Positions 57,191 through 64,000 of a DNA stretch of 64,000 nt are shown piece after piece. The stretch spans positions 682,001 through 746,000 of the forward strand of contig NZ_CP034036.1 of the NCBI RefSeq assembly GCF_005484965.1. Reading direction: 5' to 3'. Position 1 is the stretch's first letter; the number at the start of each line of letters is the position of its first letter. The notes under the pieces were generated by a model. The model saw nothing but the letters and a program-made list of their open reading frames with translations, was not told where the DNA came from and made no database searches. The stretch comes from Brenneria nigrifluens DSM 30175 = ATCC 13028. GTDB taxonomy: Bacteria; Pseudomonadota; Gammaproteobacteria; Enterobacterales; Enterobacteriaceae. Made by a program: the position numbers and the translations under genes.

Positions 57191-58327
57191 ATGAATAACA
57201 ATTTTGTCAGAATAACGGTAGCAGCTGCATTTGTTTCCTCTGTTCTCTGCGCCAATAGCGCGCTGGCGGCCGAAGTGAAAATCGGCGTGGTCCTGCCTTT
57301 AAGCGGACCGCTGAGCGGTTTTGGGCAACCTTCGCAAAAAGGCGTTGAGCTGATTAATAGCCTGGAGCCGACGCTGAAAAACGGCGATACCATTAAACTG
57401 GTCATCATTGATGACAAAAGCGACAAGGTGGAAGCGGCCAACGCCATGCAGCGCCTGGTTTCCAGCGATAAAGTCGATGCGGTGATCGGGGAGGTAACCT
57501 CGACCAATACCATGGCGATGACCAAAATGGCCGAAGACACCAAAACGCCGCTGGTTTCCCCGACCGCCACCAACGACCGCGTAACCCGCAACCGCCAGTA
57601 TGTCAGCCGCGTATGTTTCTCCGATAGCTTCCAGGGCGTGGTCGGCGCCAATCTGGCATCGCGTGATTTGGGGGCGAAAACCGCCGCCATCATGTTCGAC
57701 AGCAGCAACGACTATTCCGTCGGTCTGGCGAAATCCTTCCGCACCCAGTTTCTGAAAAACGGCGGCACCATTCCCGTCGAAGTGCAGGTGCCGGGCGGCA
57801 GCAAGGACTTCAAAGCCCAGCTCTCCACCATCAAGGCTAAAAACGTCGATATGATCTATATGCCGATCTATTACACCGAAGCGGCGTTGATCGCGGTACA
57901 GGCCAAACAGCTAGGGCTGAAGGCGCCGGTGGTCGGCGGCGACGGCCTGGCGGCTGACCAGATCTTCTTCACTCTGGGGCAGGATGCGGTCGAAGGCTAT
58001 ATGGCCACCGACTACTACTCGCCGGACGCCAAAGAGCAGACGCCGGAAGGGGAGAAATTTATCCAGGCTTGGGAAGCGAAATATAAAGAGCCGACCCATA
58101 CCTGGGGCGCGATGACCGCGGACGCTTACAAAATGATCGTCAACGGCATGAATCAGTGCAGCGACCCCAAAGACCGGGTTTGCGTCAATGAAAAAATCCG
58201 CGCCACCAATAATTTCACCGGCGTGACCGGCACGCTGACGCTGAAAGACGGCGATGCCATCCGCAGCGCGGTAATAAATGAAGTCAAAGATGGAAAAATG
58301 GTCTTCAAAACGGTGGTTAACCCTTAA
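57191..58327 (+). CDS. Branched-chain amino-acid-type ABC transporter binding protein
   Basis: Periplasmic receptor (Leu/Ile/Val-binding type I fold) of the HAAT importer encoded downstream. The 378-aa product has a signal peptide with cleavage around residue 26 (NSALA before AEVKIG), then KIGVVLPLSGPLSGFGQPSQ near residue 30, AVIGEVTSTNTMAM near 97, and DYSVGLAKSFRTQFLKNGG near 175. It is not a close relative of E. coli LivJ/LivK, so the ligand may differ; the neighbouring ilvBN genes support a branched-chain amino acid. A 21-bp inverted repeat follows before livH. Confidence 0.88.
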   Translation: MNNNFVRITVAAAFVSSVLCANSALAAEVKIGVVLPLSGPLSGFGQPSQKGVELINSLEPTLKNGDTIKLVIIDDKSDKVEAANAMQRLVSSDKVDAVIGEVTSTNTMAMTKMAEDTKTPLVSPTATNDRVTRNRQYVSRVCFSDSFQGVVGANLASRDLGAKTAAIMFDSSNDYSVGLAKSFRTQFLKNGGTIPVEVQVPGGSKDFKAQLSTIKAKNVDMIYMPIYYTEAALIAVQAKQLGLKAPVVGGDGLAADQIFFTLGQDAVEGYMATDYYSPDAKEQTPEGEKFIQAWEAKYKEPTHTWGAMTADAYKMIVNGMNQCSDPKDRVCVNEKIRATNNFTGVTGTLTLKDGDAIRSAVINEVKDGKMVFKTVVNP

Positions 58328-58348
58328 TTATCCCTTGCATCTTTCAAG

Positions 58349-58406
58349 CTGCGGCGACGCTCTTTACGCGTTTCCTTTCCGAGGTGCGTAAAGAGCGTCG
58401 CCGCAG
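58349..58406 (+). repeat. 21-bp perfect inverted repeat between binding protein and livH
   Basis: CTGCGGCGACGCTCTTTACGC (58349-58369) and its exact complement (58386-58406) flank a 16-nt pyrimidine-rich loop. There is no T-tract. Stable hairpins here often protect the binding-protein mRNA or reduce read-through so that the receptor is made in excess over the permease; that role is inferred. Confidence 0.8.
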
Positions 58407-58450
58407 GGTGAAATTTACTGGCTAAATAAAGGCTAATAAGGATTGAGTTT

Positions 58451-59350
58451 ATGGATGCGGCCATTTTCTTTCAGCAGGTGGTTAACGGCATGAGCCTGGG
58501 CAGTATGTATGCGCTGATAGCCATTGGTTACACCATGGTTTACGGCGTATTACGACTGATCAACTTCGCTCACGCCGATATTATGATGGTGGGGGCATTC
58601 CTTGCCCTGTTCGGTTCCACCACCTTTGAGTTGCCTTTCGGGGCCGCTATTTTATTCGCCATTCTCTTTTCGGCGCTGCTGGGCGTATGCATCGATCAGA
58701 TTGCCTACCGCCCGCTGCGGCAGGCTTCCAAAATCTCCATGCTGATTACCGCCATTGGCGTGAGCTTCTTTTTGGAGAATCTGTTTAACGTGCTGTTCGG
58801 CGGCAGCCCGCGCTTCTTCGCCGCGCCGGAATTTTTTAATCAAACCGTTTCCTTCGGCGGCATCATTATCACCAACGTCGCCTGGCTGGTGCCGCTGGTC
58901 ACGCTGGTGTTGTTGGGCTGCATTCTGTTTATCCTCTACCGTACCCGGCAGGGGATGGCGATCCGCGCGGTGGCCTTTGATGTCAATACCGTCCGCCTGA
59001 TGGGGGTGGACGCCAACCATATCATCGCCTTTGTCTTCGCGTTGGGCAGTTCGCTGGCGGCGCTGGGCGGAATTTTTTACGCCACCAGCTACCCGACCAT
59101 CGATCCGTTAATGGGGGTATTAATCGGCCTGAAGGCGTTTGCCGCCGCCGTACTGGGCGGTATCGGCAGCGTAACCGGGGCGGTGATCGGCGGTTTTATT
59201 CTGGGCTTCACCGAAGTGGTCGCCGTGGCGATATTTCCCGAACTGGGCGGATATAAAGACGCCTTTGCATTTATGTTTTTGATTTTGGTCCTGTTATTCA
59301 GACCGGTCGGCATTATGGGTGATGAAAGACTGGAAAGGAGCCGTTTCTGA
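58451..59350 (+). CDS. livH: Branched-chain amino-acid ABC permease LivH
   Basis: Inner-membrane permease of the HAAT importer, partner of LivM. The 299-aa product has about eight hydrophobic segments and the LivH motifs NGMSLGSMYALIAIGYTMVY near residue 12, INFAHADIMMVGAF near residue 36, and LGGIGSVTGAVIGGFILGF near 238. AAGGATTGAGTTT precedes the ATG. It overlaps livM by one base. Confidence 0.93.
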   Translation: MDAAIFFQQVVNGMSLGSMYALIAIGYTMVYGVLRLINFAHADIMMVGAFLALFGSTTFELPFGAAILFAILFSALLGVCIDQIAYRPLRQASKISMLITAIGVSFFLENLFNVLFGGSPRFFAAPEFFNQTVSFGGIIITNVAWLVPLVTLVLLGCILFILYRTRQGMAIRAVAFDVNTVRLMGVDANHIIAFVFALGSSLAALGGIFYATSYPTIDPLMGVLIGLKAFAAAVLGGIGSVTGAVIGGFILGFTEVVAVAIFPELGGYKDAFAFMFLILVLLFRPVGIMGDERLERSRF

Positions 59351-60393
59351 TGAGAATGCCAACCAATTCCTTTTCGCTGCTGGGCGGCTATGCCGGGTTA
59401 TTTGTGATTATGCTGCTGGCGCTGTTTGCGTTGCAGCATCTGTTTGACGATTACGTGCTGCGCATTGTGTGTAATATTTTTATTTTTATGATCCTGGCGG
59501 TGAGCTACAACCTGATTAACGGCGTCACCGGCCAGCTATCCCTTGAGCCAAACGGTTTTGTCGCCGTCGGCGCCTATATTACCGCCATCTTGTTGCTAAG
59601 CGCGGAAACCAAGCTGGATATGTATGAGATGGCTTCCCCCAGCGCGCTGGTGCTGGCGCTGCATACCTCCTTTTTGCCCGCGCTGATTATCAGCGGGGTC
59701 TGCGCCTCGCTGCTGGCGGTATGCCTGGCGTTTCCGGTTTTCCGGGTGCGCGGCGACTATCTGGCGATTGTCACCCTGGGGTTTGGTTTTATCATTAAAA
59801 TCCTGGCGATTAATAATCCGCAAATCACCAACGGCGCCATAGGTCTGAACGAAATCCCCCAGGCCGGCAATATGCTGTACTGGTGCGGCTTTATCGCCCT
59901 GATCGCGGTGCTGCTTGTTTTACAGATCGTCTATTCCAAATACGGCCGGGCGATGAAGGCGGTGCGCGACGATGAGGACGCGGCGATCGCCATGGGGATC
60001 AATACCTTTAAAATCAAAACCTGCGCCTTTGCCACCAGCGCCTTTCTGGAAGGGATCGGCGGCGGTTTGCTGGCTTCGCTGCTGACGATTATTTCTCCCG
60101 ATCTGTTTGATTTTATGCTGACCTTCCAACTGCTGATCATCATTGTCCTGGGCGGGTTGGGCAGCACCACCGGCGCCATTCTGGGCACCATCGTGGTGGT
60201 GGGCAGCGGCGAGTGGCTGCGTTTCCTTGACCAGCCGCTGAACCTGTTCGGCGAAGATCTGGGAACTTATCCCGGTTTACGGATGGTGGTTTTTTCATTG
60301 GTACTGCTGATCATTATGCTTTTCGCCCGCGAAGGGCTGTTGGGTAAGCGGGAAATCTGGGAAGTGAGCAGGAGGCGCCGTCATGGAAAATAA
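59350..60393 (+). CDS. livM: Branched-chain amino-acid ABC permease LivM
   Basis: Second permease of the importer. The 347-aa product has many membrane spans and LivM motifs ILAVSYNLINGVTGQLSLEP near residue 46, SKYGRAMKAVRDDEDAAIAM near residue 196 (ATPase-contact loop), and LGGLGSTTGAILGTIVVV near 270. It lacks the N-terminal extension that makes E. coli LivM about 425 aa. Its end overlaps livG by 11 nt. Confidence 0.93.
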   Translation: MRMPTNSFSLLGGYAGLFVIMLLALFALQHLFDDYVLRIVCNIFIFMILAVSYNLINGVTGQLSLEPNGFVAVGAYITAILLLSAETKLDMYEMASPSALVLALHTSFLPALIISGVCASLLAVCLAFPVFRVRGDYLAIVTLGFGFIIKILAINNPQITNGAIGLNEIPQAGNMLYWCGFIALIAVLLVLQIVYSKYGRAMKAVRDDEDAAIAMGINTFKIKTCAFATSAFLEGIGGGLLASLLTIISPDLFDFMLTFQLLIIIVLGGLGSTTGAILGTIVVVGSGEWLRFLDQPLNLFGEDLGTYPGLRMVVFSLVLLIIMLFAREGLLGKREIWEVSRRRRHGK

Positions 60394-61162
60394 ACCCATT
60401 CTCAGCGTTGATAACGTCATGATGCAATTTGGCGGACTACGGGCTATCGATGGCGTCAGCTTTACGCTTAATCCGGCGGAAATATTTGGTCTGATCGGCC
60501 CCAACGGCGCCGGGAAAACCACGCTGTTTAACGTTATCACCGCCAACTATAAACCGACGTCGGGAACGGTGATGCTGGGCAGTGAAAAAATTACCGGCCT
60601 GAAACCCAATCAGGTGGTCAATCGCGGCATTGCCCGCACCTTTCAGAATATTCGTTTGTTCAATTCCATGACGGTGCTGGAGAACGTATTAATCGGTTTT
60701 GATCGCGCCATTCACTACTCTTTTATTGAGGCGGCGCTGCATATGGGGCGCTTTTTCGCGGCGGAAAAACGGGCCAAAGCGCAGGCGATGGAGATCCTCG
60801 ACTACATCGGCATCGCGCAGCATGCCGATTCGCTGGCCACCAACCTGAGTTACGGCAATCAGCGTAAAGTGGAGATCGCCAGGGCATTGGCCACGTCGCC
60901 CGCGCTACTGCTGTTGGACGAACCGGCGGCCGGCATGAATCCCAGGGAAACCAACGAGCTGGCGCAACTGATTTTTAAAATGCGCGAGGATTACCAATTA
61001 ACGGTTTTGCTGATTGAGCACGATATGTCTTTCGTCAACACCCTGTGTGAACGGGTGCTGGTGCTGGACTATGGCAAACCGCTGTTTAGCGGCACCACCC
61101 ATGAGGCCATTAACAATAAAGAGGTGATTGCCGCGTATCTCGGAGAGGTTGATTATGCTTAA
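60383..61162 (+). CDS. livG: Branched-chain amino-acid ABC ATPase LivG
   Basis: Cytoplasmic ATPase of the importer. The 259-aa product has Walker A LIGPNGAGKTTLFN near residue 38, signature NLSYGNQRKVEIARAL near 152, Walker B LLLLDEPAAGM near 174, and the LIEHDMSFV switch His. GGAGG precedes the start. It overlaps livM by 11 nt and livF by 8 nt. Confidence 0.95.
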   Translation: MENKPILSVDNVMMQFGGLRAIDGVSFTLNPAEIFGLIGPNGAGKTTLFNVITANYKPTSGTVMLGSEKITGLKPNQVVNRGIARTFQNIRLFNSMTVLENVLIGFDRAIHYSFIEAALHMGRFFAAEKRAKAQAMEILDYIGIAQHADSLATNLSYGNQRKVEIARALATSPALLLLDEPAAGMNPRETNELAQLIFKMREDYQLTVLLIEHDMSFVNTLCERVLVLDYGKPLFSGTTHEAINNKEVIAAYLGEVDYA

Positions 61163-61850
61163 GGCCGCTGATCTACAGGTATTTTATGGGCTGATTCAGG
61201 GATTGAAAGGGATCGACATCGAGGTGAACAACAGCGAGATCGTTACCCTGATCGGCAGCAACGGCGCGGGGAAAACTTCCACGTTGAACGGCATTATCAA
61301 TCTGGTGAAATCGACCGGGCAGGTGAATTTCCTCAATGAGGATATCTCCCACAGCCTGACGCATCAGATTGTGCGCAAAGGGCTGGCGCTGGTGCCGGAG
61401 GGGCGTAAGGTGTTCACCAACCTGACCATTGAAGAAAACCTGCGCATGGGGGCGTACAACAATCCGGTCAACTTCAACTACCTGAAGGATAAAATGTACC
61501 AGCTGTTTCCGCGGCTGAAAGAGCGCCGCAGCCAGCTGGCCGGCACCATGAGCGGCGGGGAGCAGCAGATGCTGGCGATTGCCAGGGCGCTGATGAGCGA
61601 GCCGGTGCTGCTGATGCTGGACGAACCCAGCCTGGGGCTGGCGCCCAAGATAGTGGGCGAAATGTTCGGCATCATCAAGCAGTTGCAGAAGGATAATATC
61701 ACCATCCTGCTGGTGGAGCAGAACGCCACCGCCGCGCTGAGGATTGCCGATCGCGCCTATGTGCTGGAGAACGGCAAGATCGTGCTGCAAGGCCAGGCGC
61801 AGGCGATTCTGGCCAATCCCGACGTGAAAAAGATGTATCTGGGGGGGTAG
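61155..61850 (+). CDS. livF: Branched-chain amino-acid ABC ATPase LivF
   Basis: Second ATPase of the importer. The 231-aa product has LIGSNGAGKTSTLNG (Walker A, near residue 31), MSGGEQQMLAIARALM (signature), LLMLDEPSLGLAP (Walker B) and LLVEQNATAAL. The start is the ATG at 61155 (MLKAADLQVFYG) with GGAGAGG 6 nt upstream; an in-frame start at 61128 would lie inside livG and add unrelated residues. It is the last gene of the operon. Confidence 0.95.
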   Translation: MLKAADLQVFYGLIQGLKGIDIEVNNSEIVTLIGSNGAGKTSTLNGIINLVKSTGQVNFLNEDISHSLTHQIVRKGLALVPEGRKVFTNLTIEENLRMGAYNNPVNFNYLKDKMYQLFPRLKERRSQLAGTMSGGEQQMLAIARALMSEPVLLMLDEPSLGLAPKIVGEMFGIIKQLQKDNITILLVEQNATAALRIADRAYVLENGKIVLQGQAQAILANPDVKKMYLGG

Positions 61851-61944
61851 ATTTCCCTCTGGCGTAAATACTGAAAATGACCGGTTGACGGCATCAGCCA
61901 AGATCCACACAATCCCTTTTTTATCACCAACGAGTTGGGATTTT

Positions 61945-62715
61945 ATGGAAGCATGGCTGGATCATCTGGTGACGCAGTCATTAGCCTATGTACTGCTCGC
62001 CGTCATGCTGGTCACCTTTCTGGAATCTCTGGCGCTGGTCGGCCTGCTGTTACCGGGAACGGTGATGATGGCGACGCTGGGGGCTTTGATCGGCAGCGGC
62101 AAGGTGGGGCTGTATCCGGCGTGGGGCGCGGGGATTGTCGGCTGTCTGCTGGGGGACTGGATCTCTTATTTTATCGGCCGGGGTTTTAAAGAGTCGTTGC
62201 ATCGCTGGTCTTTCTTGAAAAAACACCAGACGATGTTGCGCAAAACGGAGTATGCGTTGCATCAACACCATATCGCCACCGTGCTGATCGGGCGCTTCGT
62301 CGGCCCGACCCGCCCGCTAATTCCGCTGGTTGCCGGGATGCTGGAACTCTCGCCCTATAAATTCGCCTTGCCGAATATTATCGGTTGCCTGTTATGGCCG
62401 CCGATCTATTTTTTACCCGGCATATTGGCGGGCGTCGCCATTGATATTCCCGCCGCCGCCAACGGCGCCGGTTTTAAATGGCTGCTGCTGGCGACGGTGT
62501 TACTGCTGTGGAGCGCGGCGTGGCTGAGCTGGCGCTGGTGGTGGGGAGATAAACGCAAAAAGCGCGACGGGCTCAGCCGGTGGCTGCCAGTAAACCGTTT
62601 ACGCTGGGTAACGCCGCTGGCGCTGCTGGCGGCGGGCGCGTTTCTGACGATGCTGCTGCAACATCCGTTAATGCCCGTCTATCGCCACCTGCTGTGGCAG
62701 GTGCTGAATGGCTAA
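61945..62715 (+). CDS. yabI: DedA-family membrane protein YabI
   Basis: Inner-membrane protein of the DedA/VTT family, whose members are proposed to recycle undecaprenyl phosphate or translocate lipids. The 256-aa product is close to E. coli YabI (254 aa): VTFLESLALVGLLLPGTVMM near residue 24, the FVGPTRPLIPLVAGML motif near residue 118 and NIIGCLLWPPIYFLPGILAG near 146. The ATG at 61945 (MEAWLDHLV) matches the E. coli start. In E. coli yabI is near araC and thiQPB; here it follows the liv operon. Confidence 0.93.
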   Translation: MEAWLDHLVTQSLAYVLLAVMLVTFLESLALVGLLLPGTVMMATLGALIGSGKVGLYPAWGAGIVGCLLGDWISYFIGRGFKESLHRWSFLKKHQTMLRKTEYALHQHHIATVLIGRFVGPTRPLIPLVAGMLELSPYKFALPNIIGCLLWPPIYFLPGILAGVAIDIPAAANGAGFKWLLLATVLLLWSAAWLSWRWWWGDKRKKRDGLSRWLPVNRLRWVTPLALLAAGAFLTMLLQHPLMPVYRHLLWQVLNG

Positions 62716-62723
62716 ATCGCCGC

Positions 62724-62767
62724 CCCTCGCGCAATGGAATGCCTGCGGGATCGTCATTGCGCGAGGG
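62724..62767. terminator. Stem-loop between convergent yabI and ilvN
   Basis: CCCTCGCGCAATG (62724-62736) and CATTGCGCGAGGG (62755-62767) form a perfect 13-bp stem with an 18-nt loop. No T-tract on either strand, so it may act as a barrier or processing site rather than a classical terminator. Confidence 0.45.
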
Positions 62768-62778
62768 CGGTCGGGCGA

Positions 62779-63072
62779 TCAGCGATAAAATTCCGCCACC
62801 TGATCAAAGATACGCATTTCATCGCCGTGGCGGCGCACCTGCAGCACATCTTCCAGCTTTTCCACCTGGCTTACCATCTGTTGCAGCCGCTGGTCGTCCT
62901 GCACCAGCAGCCAGATGCGGCTTTCGTCGCCCCCCGCCAGCGGCATACACAAGATCCCTTCGACGTTAAACGCCCGGCGGGCAAACAGGCCGCATACGTG
63001 AGACATCACGCCGGGGTGGTTGCGTACCGATAGCTCCAGCGTCACCTGGTTTGAGACTGATTGAGTTGGCAT
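62779..63072 (-). CDS. ilvN: Acetolactate synthase I small regulatory subunit
   Basis: Valine-sensing ACT-domain subunit of AHAS I. The 97-aa product matches E. coli IlvN (96 aa): VTLELSVRNHPGVMSHVCGL near residue 10, FARRAFNVEGILCMP near 30, and IWLLVQDDQRLQQMVSQVEK near 53. It follows ilvB with a 4-nt gap, the ilvBN arrangement. E. coli at this part of the map has ilvIH instead; sequence identity is with IlvN, not IlvH (which is about 163 aa). Confidence 0.94.
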   Translation of the reverse strand: MPTQSVSNQVTLELSVRNHPGVMSHVCGLFARRAFNVEGILCMPLAGGDESRIWLLVQDDQRLQQMVSQVEKLEDVLQVRRHGDEMRIFDQVAEFYR

Positions 63073-63076
63073 GGTA

Positions 63077-64000
63077 TTAATCTCCGATCATATCGATGTT
63101 GGCGGCGCCCGGCGGCACCATCGGATAAACTTTTTCATTGGCGTCAATCAACACATGGATCAGCGCCGGTCCCGGTTGGTTCAGCGCCTCGGCCAGAGCG
63201 GCGCGAGGATCCGCCGCCGCATTCAGATCGCAGGTGGCGAAACCGAAACCCGCGGCGATGGCCAGAAAGTCGGTGCGGTAGCGGTAGTCCGCCGCAAAGA
63301 TACGCTGCTGGAAAAACAGCGCCTGTTGCTGGTGAACCAGGCCAAGGGACTGATTGTTCAGCAGAATGATTTTGACGTTCAGCCCCTCTTCCGCGGCGGT
63401 GGCCATTTCCTGAATATTCATCATCAGGCTGCCGTCGCCGGAAAAGCACGCCACGGTGCGCTCAGGCTCGGCCAGCGCTGCGCCAATCGCGGCGGGCAGG
63501 CCAAAGCCCATGGTTCCCAGCCCGCCGGAAGTCAGCCACTGTCGCGGCCTGCGCAGCGGATAGGACTGGGCGACCCACATCTGATGCTGCCCGACGTCGG
63601 TGGTGATAATCGCCTCATCGCCCAGCGCTTGCGCGGCGGCCCGTATCAGCCCGTAGTGGCTCAATGGGTCATCCGTTCCCGGCATATTGACCGGAAACTC
63701 GCGTTGCAGTTCGCTGACGGTCGCGTGCCAGGCGTCGCGCCGCTGGGAGGCGACCAGCGGCAGCAACCGGTCCAGCGCCTGCGCGACATCTGCATGCAGG
63801 GCAACGTGCGGCCGTCTGATTTTACCCAGTTCAGCCGCATCGATATCAATATGAATGATGCCGGCCTGCGGGCAGAACTGTTCCGCCTTGCCGATCGCCC
63901 GGTCGTCAAAGCGGGCGCCCAGCACAATCAACAAATCCGCCTGTTGCAGGATCAGATTGGTTGAGCGCGCGGCGTGCATCCCCAGCATGCCCAGCGACAG
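63077..64000 (-). CDS. ilvB: Acetolactate synthase I large subunit, C-terminal part (cut by window end)
   Basis: ThDP-dependent enzyme condensing pyruvate to acetolactate or with 2-ketobutyrate, the first common step of Val, Leu and Ile synthesis. The visible 307 residues cover the central and C-terminal ThDP domains: LIVLGARFDDRAIGKAEQFC, GGLGTMGFGLPAAIGAALAE, and the ThDP/Mg motif from GDGSLMMNIQEM to IILLNNQSLG. The N-terminal part lies beyond the window. It is the upstream gene of ilvBN. Confidence 0.95.
   Translation of the reverse strand: MSLGMLGMHAARSTNLILQQADLLIVLGARFDDRAIGKAEQFCPQAGIIHIDIDAAELGKIRRPHVALHADVAQALDRLLPLVASQRRDAWHATVSELQREFPVNMPGTDDPLSHYGLIRAAAQALGDEAIITTDVGQHQMWVAQSYPLRRPRQWLTSGGLGTMGFGLPAAIGAALAEPERTVACFSGDGSLMMNIQEMATAAEEGLNVKIILLNNQSLGLVHQQQALFFQQRIFAADYRYRTDFLAIAAGFGFATCDLNAAADPRAALAEALNQPGPALIHVLIDANEKVYPMVPPGAANIDMIGD

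Noticed and set aside
62779..64000. ilvIH (acetolactate synthase III), as found near this place in E. coli
   Set aside because: The small subunit is 97 aa and matches IlvN closely; IlvH is about 163 aa. The large subunit precedes it as in ilvBN.

Overview
The window is a chromosomal segment of an Enterobacterales bacterium. Gene order and protein sequences follow the region around coordinate zero of the Escherichia coli chromosome (lasT-thrLABC-yaaA-talB-mog-satP-dnaKJ-rpsT-ribF-ileS-lspA-fkpB-ispH-dapB-carAB, then folA-apaHG-rsmA-pdxA-surA-lptD-djlA-rluA-rapA-polB). E. coli neighbours such as yaaJ, nhaAR, rihC and the cai genes are absent and other genes sit in their places. ERIC repeats, a GC-rich base composition and the accessory genes suggest a plant-associated Pectobacteriaceae member (Brenneria/Dickeya/Pectobacterium type). 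The genus is an inference, not proven from the sequence.

Layout. 1-2.5 kb: the end of a peptide/nickel-type ABC transporter operon on the minus strand (binding lipoprotein, then a truncated permease). 2.8-8.8 kb: lasT and the threonine operon with its leader peptide and attenuator; about 300 bp of tandem hairpin repeats lie between the attenuator and thrA. 8.9-15.3 kb: an accessory island with a cupin thiol dioxygenase, a LysR regulator, a complete tripartite tricarboxylate transporter (TctC-type binding protein divergent from tctBA) and a PurB-like fumarase/aspartase-superfamily lyase. It looks like a small catabolic unit for a sulfur-containing dicarboxylate. 15.5-20.7 kb: yaaA, talB, an ERIC element, a diguanylate cyclase, mog, a structured repeat element and satP. 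20.8-36.7 kb: dnaKJ with a sigma-32 promoter, rpsT, the ribF-ileS-lspA-fkpB-ispH cluster, dapB and carAB. 36.9-40.3 kb: an accessory stretch with a short-chain dehydrogenase, GC-rich palindromes, a LysE-family exporter, yjjP-yjjB and an ERIC copy interrupted by a 74-bp hairpin module. 40.3-54.9 kb: folA, the lptD-surA-pdxA-rsmA-apaGH operon, djlA, rluA, rapA and polB. 55.0-64.0 kb: a second diguanylate cyclase, a liv-type branched-chain amino-acid ABC operon, a DedA protein (YabI) and ilvN/ilvB, the latter cut by the window end.

Most genes are housekeeping genes with expected lengths and intact motifs. I saw no frameshifted genes, transposases, prophage genes, CRISPR arrays, tRNAs or rRNAs. 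The most unusual signal is a family of 74-75-bp modules made of consecutive hairpins. Stem sequences differ between copies but stay complementary, while the loop of the last hairpin is conserved. The module is triplicated (plus a diverged fourth copy) in the thr leader, sits inside a roughly 190-bp nested-stem element after mog, and interrupts the ERIC element before folA. The second most interesting item is the dioxygenase/TTT/lyase island.
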